Source: Verrucomicrobiota bacterium
GTDB lineage: Bacteria; Verrucomicrobiota; Verrucomicrobiia; Limisphaerales; CAIQOK01
Length of the DNA: 6,130 nucleotides
Direction of reading: 5' to 3'
NCBI GenBank assembly: GCA_025363535.1
Contig: JANYDP010000114.1
Location: forward strand, 1 to 6,130
In this document: positions 1 through 6,042 of the stretch, piece by piece
How the letters are laid out: each line of letters begins with the position of its first letter
How positions within the stretch are numbered: position 1 is the stretch's first letter
Position numbers and translations under genes: made by a program
Notes under the pieces: generated by a model
The model's input: only the letters and a program-made list of their open reading frames with translations
Told to the model about the DNA's origin: nothing
Databases searched by the model: none

Positions 1-153
1 TTCAAGATGGTCAACAAGCTGCGCGCTGGCGTCGTCTGGGCGAACACCTACAACAAGTTTGATCCGACGAGTCCGTTCGGCGGCTACAAAGAAAGAGGCT
101 TCGGTCGCGAAGGCGGCTTGCAGGGGCTGGCGGCGTATTGCCGGTTGGACTAA
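1..153 (+). CDS. Aldehyde dehydrogenase family protein, C-terminal end (partial)
   Basis: This is the last 50 residues of a protein read in frame 1 and ending in TAA at 151-153; the 5' part lies outside the window. The readable stretch contains VVWANTYNKFDPTSPFGGYK followed by ERGFGREGG. That is the conserved C-terminal signature of NAD(P)-dependent aldehyde dehydrogenases (family form roughly VWVNTYNKFDPTSPFGGYKESGFGREGG). These enzymes oxidise aldehydes to carboxylates in the cytoplasm. The catalytic Cys and Glu and the nucleotide-binding region are not in view, so the substrate cannot be named. The usual Ser of the 'KxSGFGRE' motif is Arg here (KERGFGRE), a mild deviation. The next ORF begins five bases after this stop, so the two may share a transcript. 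The family assignment is secure; subfamily and intactness are unknown. Confidence 0.93.
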   Translation, partial: FKMVNKLRAGVVWANTYNKFDPTSPFGGYKERGFGREGGLQGLAAYCRLD

Positions 154-158
154 GAAAC

Positions 159-530
159 ATGCCGGTTTACATCGCCATGCTGCGCGGCATCAATGTCAGC
201 GGGCACAAGCTCATCAAGATGGAACGTCTCCGCACGTCGCTGGCCGCTGCCGGACAGATGATGGCGGCGGGATTGCAGGCGGTCGAAATCGTGAAGGCCG
301 ACGGTCGTTGGCAAGCTGCTTACGCTTCAGCCCGCAACGCCACGCCGCCGGAAGATTTCTTGCAGGCATTGGCCAAGGACAAAAAGGCAAAAGCATTTTT
401 TGAAACGCTGAATCGCGCCAATGTTTACGCCATTGTGTATCGTTTACAAACGGCCAAGAAACCGGAGACCCGCGAGCGACGGATGAAAAACATTCTGGCG
501 ATGCTGGCGCGCGGCGAGAAATTTCACTGA
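159..530 (+). CDS. Chimeric small protein: DUF1697-like N-terminus joined to YdeI/OmpD-associated (OmdA) C-terminus
   Basis: A 123-residue protein starting at ATG 159, chosen because MPVYIAMLRGINVSGHKLIK matches the usual start of DUF1697 proteins (M-YIALLRGINVGG-x-IKM-x-LR). A TTG at 138 in the same frame would add seven residues and overlap the preceding stop, which is less likely. Residues 1 to about 32 resemble DUF1697. From about residue 33 the sequence switches to the C-terminal half of the YdeI/OmpD-associated family: MAAGLQAVEIVKADGRW, then an AFFETLNRANVYAIVYRLQTA block and KKPETRERRMKNILAMLARG near the end. Both families are normally around 180-190 residues, so each contributes only a fragment. 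The junction is at about 252-260, with no stop or frame change. YdeI-type proteins have been linked to peptide or bacteriocin tolerance; DUF1697 has no settled role. It could be a remnant left by deletion between two adjacent genes or a small functional protein. I cannot tell which. Confidence 0.75.
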   Translation: MPVYIAMLRGINVSGHKLIKMERLRTSLAAAGQMMAAGLQAVEIVKADGRWQAAYASARNATPPEDFLQALAKDKKAKAFFETLNRANVYAIVYRLQTAKKPETRERRMKNILAMLARGEKFH

Positions 531-627
531 AGCCGTTTCCCCAGCGTGATGGCGGGGAATTTTCCGCCCGCTCCGCCCGCCTAAATCGCGTGACCCGCCG
601 GACGGTTTGTTTTACGTTCCCGCCCGG
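531..627. other. Intergenic gap before the polysaccharide cluster
   Basis: This 97-bp stretch separates the chimeric ORF from the O-antigen-ligase-like gene. I see no convincing -35/-10 pair, no strong stem-loop with a T-run, and no Shine-Dalgarno sequence ahead of ATG 628 (the bases just upstream are C-rich). The only visible structure is a short tandem repeat, listed separately. A promoter for the downstream cluster may lie here, because the gene upstream appears unrelated, but it cannot be pointed to by eye. Confidence 0.5.
563..580. repeat. 9-bp perfect tandem duplication
   Basis: TCCGCCCGC occurs twice back to back at 563-571 and 572-580, within the intergenic gap. It is directly visible but short, and in GC-rich DNA it may be chance or replication slippage. 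No function is assigned. Confidence 0.5.
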
Positions 628-2502
628 ATGAATCGTGAAGTTGCAGACAATTGGTGCGAGCGGGGCATTCTCGGCCTGGTGCTTGCCCTGCTGGTGTTCG
701 GACCGCTGGCCACGGGCGCGGTGCGGCCACCGGATTTTCTGGTGCTCCAAGCGCTCACGCTCGGTGTGCTGGGGCTGTGGGGCGCGCGGCTTTGGCTCAA
801 CGCCCGGCCCAAAATTCTCTGGCCACCGGTGTGCTGGGCGGTGCTCGCGTTCACGCTCTATGCCATCGGCAGATATTTTACGGCGGACATCGAGTACGTG
901 GCCCGGCAGGAAATGATCCGCGTGCTGGTGTATGCCGGCCTGTTTCTCGCGGTGCTCAACAACCTGCACCGCCAGGAATCCATGCAGATCCTCGCGCTGA
1001 CGCTGGTGTTTCTCGCGATGCTCGTCGCGGGTTACGCCCTGTTTCAATTCTTCAGCGGCTCACACAAGGTCTGGAATTTCACCTCGCCTTACGGCCATCG
1101 CGGCAGCGGCACCTTCATTTCGCCGAACAACTGCGCGGGGTTCTTGGAAATGATCCTGCCGCTGGCACTCGCGTGGATGTTGGTGAGCCGCGCCAAGCCG
1201 ACGCTGAAAGTCTTCGTCGGTTATGCCGCGCTGGTAATCTTGTGCGGCATCGTGGTGACCGTTTCGCGCGGCGGCTGGATCGCGACGGGCTTGACACTCG
1301 TCGCGCTGTTCATCGTACTGCTGTTTCATCGCGCCTACCGGCTGCCATCCTTGGTGATCTTGATCGCGCTGATGGGTGGCGGACTTTATTTTCTCCCCCG
1401 CATGCATTTCTTCAAGGCGCGGTTTCAGGAAATCACCAAGCACGACAAGCTCGACAGCAACGCGCGCTTTGATCTGTGGCTGCCCGCCGTCCAGATGTGG
1501 CGCACGAACCCGTGGTGGGGCGTCGGGCCGGGGCATTACGACTTTCGCTTCCGCGCCTGGCGACCCGTGACCGAACAGCGCCAGCCCGAGCACGCGCACA
1601 ACGACTATTTGGAAACCCTCGCCGACTGGGGCGTCGTCGGCACCGCGCTCGTCGCTGCGGCGTGGGCGTTGCTGGGGGCGGGCGTGGTCAAAACCTGGAA
1701 AAGCGTCGGCGGCATCCAGAGCGATCTGGGCGGGCGCGGCAACAGCACCAAGTTCGCGCTCGTGCTGGGTGCGTCCCTCGGACTGCTCGCCATTTTGTTT
1801 CACTCGGTCGTGGACTTTAATCTGCACATTCCCGCGAATGCCATCCTGGCCGTGACCTTGATGGCGCTGTTGAGCAGTTGCACGCGCTTCGCGACGGACA
1901 GCTACTGGTTCACCGCGCGCCTGCCGATGAAATTTCTGGCCACGGCCTTTTTGCTGGCGGGCATTGGTTATCTCGGCGCGCAGGAAATCCGCCGCACCCA
2001 GGAAGAACACTGGCTGGAGCAGGCGCGACAGTCGCCGGATCTTTCCCCCGAGCGGATTGCCGCCCTGGAAAAAGCGGCCTGGATCGAACCGCTGAACGCC
2101 GCGACCACGTACAACTTGGGCGAAACCTTGCGCCTGCAAAGCTGGGAGGGCAACGAAGATTACGCGGAGCTGGCGGAACAGGCGATGCAGCACTTTGCCC
2201 GCGCCGCGCAGTTGAATCCGCACGACGGCTACAACTTTCTCCGCACCGGCATGTGCCTCGACTGGATCCGGCAGCACGAGAAGGCCGAACTGTTTTTTGA
2301 GCGCGCGGCGAAACTCGATCCCAACGGCTTTTTCACCACGGCGTACGTCGGCTGGCATCATGTGCAGGCAAATGATTACGCGGCCGCGAAGGTCTGGTTC
2401 GAGCGTTCGCTGAACCTGGACTGGCACGACAACATTATCGCGGAAACTTACCTAAAAATTTGCGACCAGAAATTGAGCGCCGCCGCGAACGCCCAGCCAT
2501 GA
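628..2502 (+). CDS. O-antigen ligase/polymerase-like membrane protein (Wzy_C superfamily) with C-terminal TPR domain
   Basis: A 624-residue integral membrane protein. ATG 628 was preferred over an in-frame TTG at 607 because it puts a short polar leader (MNREVADNWCERG) before the first membrane span. About 12-13 hydrophobic segments run from residue 11 to 451. Family landmarks are GTFISPNNCAGF (161-172), a VSRGGW motif with Arg214, a large periplasmic-type loop with WWGVGPGHYDF (296-306) and HAHNDYLETLADWGVVG (322-338), and FHSVVDFNLHIPANA (391-405). In WaaL-type ligases a conserved Arg and His in corresponding positions are needed for glycan transfer from undecaprenyl carrier, so Arg214 and His322/His324 are the likely equivalents. 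Residues from about 465 to 615 form at least three TPR-like helical pairs, including HFARAAQLNPHDG and FFERAAKLDPNG. It could ligate O-antigen, polymerise a capsule or exopolysaccharide, or glycosylate protein; sequence alone does not separate these. The start codon of the next gene overlaps its stop. Confidence 0.88.
   Translation: MNREVADNWCERGILGLVLALLVFGPLATGAVRPPDFLVLQALTLGVLGLWGARLWLNARPKILWPPVCWAVLAFTLYAIGRYFTADIEYVARQEMIRVLVYAGLFLAVLNNLHRQESMQILALTLVFLAMLVAGYALFQFFSGSHKVWNFTSPYGHRGSGTFISPNNCAGFLEMILPLALAWMLVSRAKPTLKVFVGYAALVILCGIVVTVSRGGWIATGLTLVALFIVLLFHRAYRLPSLVILIALMGGGLYFLPRMHFFKARFQEITKHDKLDSNARFDLWLPAVQMWRTNPWWGVGPGHYDFRFRAWRPVTEQRQPEHAHNDYLETLADWGVVGTALVAAAWALLGAGVVKTWKSVGGIQSDLGGRGNSTKFALVLGASLGLLAILFHSVVDFNLHIPANAILAVTLMALLSSCTRFATDSYWFTARLPMKFLATAFLLAGIGYLGAQEIRRTQEEHWLEQARQSPDLSPERIAALEKAAWIEPLNAATTYNLGETLRLQSWEGNEDYAELAEQAMQHFARAAQLNPHDGYNFLRTGMCLDWIRQHEKAELFFERAAKLDPNGFFTTAYVGWHHVQANDYAAAKVWFERSLNLDWHDNIIAETYLKICDQKLSAAANAQP
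2499..2502 (+). promoter_or_regulatory. ATGA stop/start overlap (likely translational coupling)
   Basis: The TGA of the ligase-like gene (2500-2502) overlaps the ATG of the GMC oxidoreductase (2499-2501). No Shine-Dalgarno sequence precedes this ATG. Termination-reinitiation is therefore the probable way the second gene is translated, which ties its expression to the membrane protein. Confidence 0.75.
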
Positions 2503-4112
2503 ACACCCGCCCGCCACTCGACGGTTCGCTCCATTACGTGATTGGTTCAGGCCCGTCCGGCGTAGCCTGCGCGCACGCGCTGCTGCAACGCGGAGCCAAG
2601 GTGATCCTGATCGACGCCGGAGTTGCCCTCGAAAAAAATCGCGCTGATCTCGTCGCCGAAATGCGCGCCATGCCGCCGTCGTCCTGGAGCACGGAACAAC
2701 TCCGCCGTCTCAAGGAAGGCATGGAGTCCAACGCGAAAGGCATCCCGCTCAAGCTGGCGTTTGGCTCGGATTATCCGTACCGCGAAACCGACCGCTACCT
2801 TCCGGCGGATTACGAAAACGTCGCGCTGCGCCCCAGCCTCGCGCGCGGCGGCTTCAGTTCGGTCTGGGGTTCGGCGATGATGCCGTACTCGGAATCGGAC
2901 GTGGCGGATTGGCCGATCCGACTTTCCGAACTGCAGGAACATTACGAGGCCGTGGCGAAATTCACCGGCCTCTCGGCGAAACGCGACGATTTGGAAAAAC
3001 TTTTCCCCACGCATCTCGATCAGCCCACCGCGCTCAACCTGAGCCGGCAGGCGAAAATCTTTCTCGGCAACCTCGAAAAAAAGCGCGCACCGTTGCAGGC
3101 CGCCGGATTCGTCTTTGGCCAGGCCCGCGTCGGCGTCCGCGTTGCTGCGCCGCCGTCATCCGGCGGCTGTGTTTATTGCGGCGTCTGCATGTATGGCTGT
3201 CCTTACGGCTACATTTATAATTCCGAACACACGCTCCGCGAGATGCAGTCGCATCCGAACTTCCGCCACCAGTCCGACGTGGTCGTGACGCAACTGCGCG
3301 AAACCCCCACCGGGATTTTCATTGAAGGCATTGACCGCAACAGCCGCGCACCGTTTGCAGCCGAAGCAAGCCGCGCCTATCTCGCCGCCGGAGTCATACC
3401 CACCGCTCAAATCCTGCTGCGCTCCAGTTTGCTTTACGACCAGCCGGTGCGAATCAAGGACAGCCAGTATTTTTTAATCCCGCTCGCCTTGGCGCGCAGC
3501 GCGGGCGATGTCCGGAACGAGGCGTTGCACACGTTGAGCCAGTTGTTCATGGAGATTTTCGATTCCAAGATCAGTCCGCACTCGGTTCACTTGCAGGTTT
3601 ATTCCTACAACGATCTGATTGGCCAGGCCGTGCGCAAAACTTTCGGCCCGCTGGCGCGGCCGCTCGAATTGCTGGCGCGCGGCCTCGAACGCCGGTTGCT
3701 CGTTGTGCAGGGATATCTTCACTCCACCCACTCGTCGCAAATCGCGCTGACATTGAAGCAGGGCACGCCCGACCGGATGCACCTGAAGGCCGAGCCGAAT
3801 CCTGAAACCCGGCCGATGATCCACCGCGTGGTCCGCAAACTCCTGCGGCATTCACCCCACTTGGGCGCGCTGCCCATTCCGCCGATGCTGCAAATCGCCG
3901 ACTCGGGTCGCGGCTTCCACAGCGGCGGAACTTTCCCGATGCGCGCCCAACCCGGCCCGCTCGAAACGGACACGCTGGGCCGGCTGCACGGCTGGTCACG
4001 ACTGCATCTCGTGGATGCCTCGGTGCTGCCGGACGTGCCGGCGACGACGATCACTTTTTCCGTCATGGCCAACGCGCATCGCATCGGATCACTTACGGCC
4101 GGGATGGCTTGA
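2499..4112 (+). CDS. GMC-type FAD-dependent oxidoreductase with internal four-cysteine (Fe-S-like) motif
   Basis: A 537-residue, probably cytoplasmic flavoprotein with no signal peptide. The start at ATG 2499 leaves a short tail before the FAD-binding Rossmann fold: VIGSGPSGVACAHALLQRGA has Gly16-x-Gly18-x-x-Gly21, and Asp39 ends the second strand where the ribose-binding acid sits. The C-terminus is typical of GMC oxidoreductases: FHSGGTFPM with His474 (probable catalytic His) and VDASVLPDVPATTITFSVMA followed by NAHRIG (505-530). The second catalytic position, usually Asn or His, appears to be Thr or Ala here. Mid-chain, CVYCGVCMYGCP gives Cys224-x2-Cys227-x2-Cys230-x3-Cys234-Pro, the spacing of a ferredoxin-type [4Fe-4S] site. 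Some GMC dehydrogenases, such as bacterial FAD-glucose dehydrogenase, carry a cysteine-rich Fe-S site at a similar place, which suggests a dehydrogenase passing electrons to a carrier rather than an O2-using oxidase. Context suggests a sugar or lipid-linked sugar alcohol as substrate, which is inference. The family call is firm; the substrate is unknown. Confidence 0.88.
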   Translation: MNTRPPLDGSLHYVIGSGPSGVACAHALLQRGAKVILIDAGVALEKNRADLVAEMRAMPPSSWSTEQLRRLKEGMESNAKGIPLKLAFGSDYPYRETDRYLPADYENVALRPSLARGGFSSVWGSAMMPYSESDVADWPIRLSELQEHYEAVAKFTGLSAKRDDLEKLFPTHLDQPTALNLSRQAKIFLGNLEKKRAPLQAAGFVFGQARVGVRVAAPPSSGGCVYCGVCMYGCPYGYIYNSEHTLREMQSHPNFRHQSDVVVTQLRETPTGIFIEGIDRNSRAPFAAEASRAYLAAGVIPTAQILLRSSLLYDQPVRIKDSQYFLIPLALARSAGDVRNEALHTLSQLFMEIFDSKISPHSVHLQVYSYNDLIGQAVRKTFGPLARPLELLARGLERRLLVVQGYLHSTHSSQIALTLKQGTPDRMHLKAEPNPETRPMIHRVVRKLLRHSPHLGALPIPPMLQIADSGRGFHSGGTFPMRAQPGPLETDTLGRLHGWSRLHLVDASVLPDVPATTITFSVMANAHRIGSLTAGMA

Positions 4113-4121
4113 ATCAATCAA

Positions 4122-4997
4122 ATGCAAACAAACCCACTCTGTCTCGTCACCGGTGCCAGCGGCTACCTCGGCCGGCGCGTCAAAGCCGCGCTCGAACAAC
4201 GCGGTTGGCGAGTGGTTGAACTTACGCGCAACCCCAAGCCGGGCGGCGCTGCGAAAAAGTTTCTGCTCGGCGAAACGGTGACGCCAGAAATATTCGCGGG
4301 CGCTTCGGCGTTGGTGCATTGCGCTTACGATTTCAAACAACTCACCTGGCCGGACATTCATCGCCTGAACGTGGCCGGCTCGGAAAAATTGCTGCGCGCC
4401 GCCCGGCAGGCGGGACTTGCAAGTATCGTGTACATCTCCAGCATCAGCGCGTTCGAGGAATGCCGCTCGCTCTATGGCCGGGCAAAGTTGGAAACAGAAA
4501 AAGCCGCGCACAGCCTCGGCGCTTTCGTGATCCGTCCCGGTTTAATTTACGGCGATTCTCCCGACGGCATGTTTGGCAAGCTCATCGCCCAGGTCGAAGG
4601 GGCCAAAGTGCTGCCGCTGTTCGGCGGCGGCTCGCAGATTCAGTACCTAGTCCACGAGGCCGATCTTTGTGCATTCATTTGCGATTGTGCGGCAAAAAAA
4701 ACTTCCCCACCGGCAATTTCAGTGACGGTGGCGCACGAGCAGCCGTGGACATTCCGGCAAATTCTCGAGACCATCGCTTACGCTAAAGGAAAAAAGCTAA
4801 TGTTCCTGCCCGTTCCGTGGCAACTGGTCTGGGCGGGAATAAAGTTTGCCGAGCTGTTGCGCGTGCCGCTGAATTTTCGCAGCGACAGTTTGGTGAGTTT
4901 GATTTACCAGAATCCTAAACCGGATTTTTCTCATTTCATTGGACTCGCGGCAAATTGTCGGGGGTTTTCACGCCAGAGCATAATGAAAAGTTTGTAG
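4122..4997 (+). CDS. NAD(P)-dependent epimerase/dehydratase-like protein (extended SDR)
   Basis: A 291-residue soluble protein starting nine bases after the GMC stop, so almost certainly in the same operon. The N-terminal Rossmann motif is VTGASGYLG (residues 9-17, TGxxGxxG), followed by a VHCAYD strand near residue 66. The catalytic centre is visible: YISSISAF (104-111) supplies the Ser, and YGRAK (118-122) is the YxxxK Tyr/Lys pair. IRPGLIYGD just after it is the usual 'RP-x-x-xYG' substrate-side motif. The C-terminal region is variable and partly hydrophobic (VPWQLVWAGIKFAELLRVPL). At 291 residues it is near the family norm and looks intact. Members epimerise, dehydrate or reduce nucleotide sugars and related ketones; the exact reaction cannot be read. 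Placed after a GMC dehydrogenase, it may reduce the keto intermediate that enzyme produces (inference). No Shine-Dalgarno sequence is obvious ahead of ATG 4122. It converges with the acyltransferase remnant, with six bases between the stops. Confidence 0.87.
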   Translation: MQTNPLCLVTGASGYLGRRVKAALEQRGWRVVELTRNPKPGGAAKKFLLGETVTPEIFAGASALVHCAYDFKQLTWPDIHRLNVAGSEKLLRAARQAGLASIVYISSISAFEECRSLYGRAKLETEKAAHSLGAFVIRPGLIYGDSPDGMFGKLIAQVEGAKVLPLFGGGSQIQYLVHEADLCAFICDCAAKKTSPPAISVTVAHEQPWTFRQILETIAYAKGKKLMFLPVPWQLVWAGIKFAELLRVPLNFRSDSLVSLIYQNPKPDFSHFIGLAANCRGFSRQSIMKSL

Positions 4998-5003
4998 CAG
5001 GGT

Positions 5004-6004
5004 CTAGGACACTTCAGCAAATCTTGCCGCTACCGCTCGGAATTTCTTCTGCCAAACTAATTCAACATATTGGTGAGTGAGTTTCGAAATGAACAGCACC
5101 AGCCCCACAGTCAGCAACAAGAAAGCAAGATTAAAAAGGGAGACGGCGAAGCCGCCGTGGTTCTGTGTTAGCAGATGATTACGGAAAAGCACGACAACCC
5201 TGGCCATAAGGACCATTACCAGCAAGTGAACCATATAAATCGAGTAAGAAACCTTCCCCAGCCATCTTAAAGGGCGTGAATTCAATGCCCCCGACATCAT
5301 ACCCTTACCAACTGAAAAAGAAGCCACAGCCAGCACAATTAGCGCAAAAATGGGGATCACTAAGTAATCCCATTCAGGGTTTTGCTTAAATCCAAGAAAC
5401 ATGACCAAACCAGCCAACGCAAGGAGTTCTATCGGCGCGCTCCAGACAGAAATCTGCTTCTGCAACTGCTCAAAAATTTGATGCGTAATTACACCCGAGA
5501 AAAAGCCAAGAACACACCGGAAAAAATTAAAACCCGCATCGGCAGTCAAACCCGGTTCCGGCGACCAAGCAAGCAGCAGCACGGAAGCAAAAATCAAAAG
5601 CCACGATACTATTGACATCCCGATCCTGCTCCGCGTCAGCACTGAAGTGACGCCAAAAATCAGATACGTATAGAACTCGACCCCAATGCTCCAACTTGGG
5701 CTGTTAAAGGTCTTGTTCGCAAACTGGAAAAATGGATGAACCAGCAGCAAATTCAAAGTAAAGGTAGCGACATTATTGGCGGAAAAGCGTGGCTTTGATA
5801 CGGAGTAAATCCGTATTTTGATTCCGCTACGTATTTGGCCGCCTCCAATCCAGTAAAGATAAAAAGAAAAAAGACGTGCAGAGGATAGATTCTTCCCAGT
5901 CTCAAAAACATGAATTCAGCCAGGCCACTACCCGCGCTGAGTTTTTTGAAATAATTGTGGCATATCAAAAAGCCTGAAAGCACAAAAAACGGGATTGCTA
6001 AATA
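5004..6004 (-). pseudogene. Acyltransferase family 3 membrane protein: frameshifted and 5'-truncated remnant
   Basis: Two minus-strand frames together make one acyltransferase-3 protein. The N-terminal piece (about 6004 down to 5757) reads YLAIPFFVLSGFLICHNYFK then FMFLRLGRIYPLHVFFLF, the classic FFVLSGFLI and RxxRIYPL landmarks. The C-terminal piece (about 5780 to the TAG at 5004-5006) contains NSPSWSIGVEFYTYLIFG and RWLGKVSYSIYMVHLLVM, equally typical, plus several membrane spans. The frames differ by a missing base. One added T in the run opposite 5783-5786 would give HAFSANNVATFTLNLLLVHP without a break. The family's first segment, with the catalytic His in the first membrane helix, is absent because the reading runs into an insertion sequence. 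The family O-acylates sugars of surface glycans or lipids. Base composition is lower than in its neighbours (rows 5041-5100, 5341-5400 and 5821-5880 give 22, 24 and 25 G+C of 60), suggesting separate origin. The frameshift could be a sequencing error; the truncation probably is not. The right boundary is approximate. Confidence 0.82.
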
Positions 6005-6032
6005 GGTATTGATGCAACTGATGGCAATGGAT

Positions 6033-6040
6033 AAGGTGGG
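6033..6040 (+). promoter_or_regulatory. Shine-Dalgarno-like sequence for the transposase ORF
   Basis: AAGGTGGG lies two bases before ATG 6043 (its AAGG core is 6 bases upstream) and resembles AAGGAGG. It supports 6043 as the start of the zinc-finger ORF. Most other genes in the window have no such site. Confidence 0.45.
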
Positions 6041-6042
6041 GC

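Noticed and set aside
541..560. Possible stem-loop or terminator after the chimeric ORF (CCCC...GGGG near 539-557)
   Set aside because: The arms pair poorly and no T-run follows, so it is not supportable as a terminator.
214..1047. Long minus-strand open frame across the chimeric ORF and the ligase start
   Set aside because: It is Arg/His/Glu/Gln-rich low-complexity text with no recognisable motif, and it lies opposite two well-supported genes. It is a typical antisense shadow in GC-rich coding DNA.
1060..2427. 455-codon minus-strand open frame opposite the ligase-like gene
   Set aside because: Its composition is dominated by Arg, Gln, Gly and Ala with no family motif, while the plus strand has clear membrane spans and Wzy/WaaL motifs.
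2460..2498. Upstream in-frame TTG start for the GMC gene
   Set aside because: It would add 13 charged residues (RPEIERRRERPA) read out of frame from the ligase C-terminus. The ATG at 2499 gives a normal ATGA overlap and a normal distance to the FAD motif.
2547..3014. Minus-strand open frame opposite the GMC gene
   Set aside because: No motif or start signal was seen, and the plus strand encodes the FAD-binding region of the GMC enzyme throughout.
5382..5615. 77-codon plus-strand open frame inside the acyltransferase remnant
   Set aside because: It is Lys/Arg/Asn-rich with no motif, and it is antisense to the recognisable membrane segments of the acyltransferase.
5004..5756. Treating the 250-residue minus-strand frame as a complete short acyltransferase
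   Set aside because: It lacks the FFVLSGFLI and RxxRIYP segments, which are found immediately upstream in another frame. The two pieces are better read as one broken gene.
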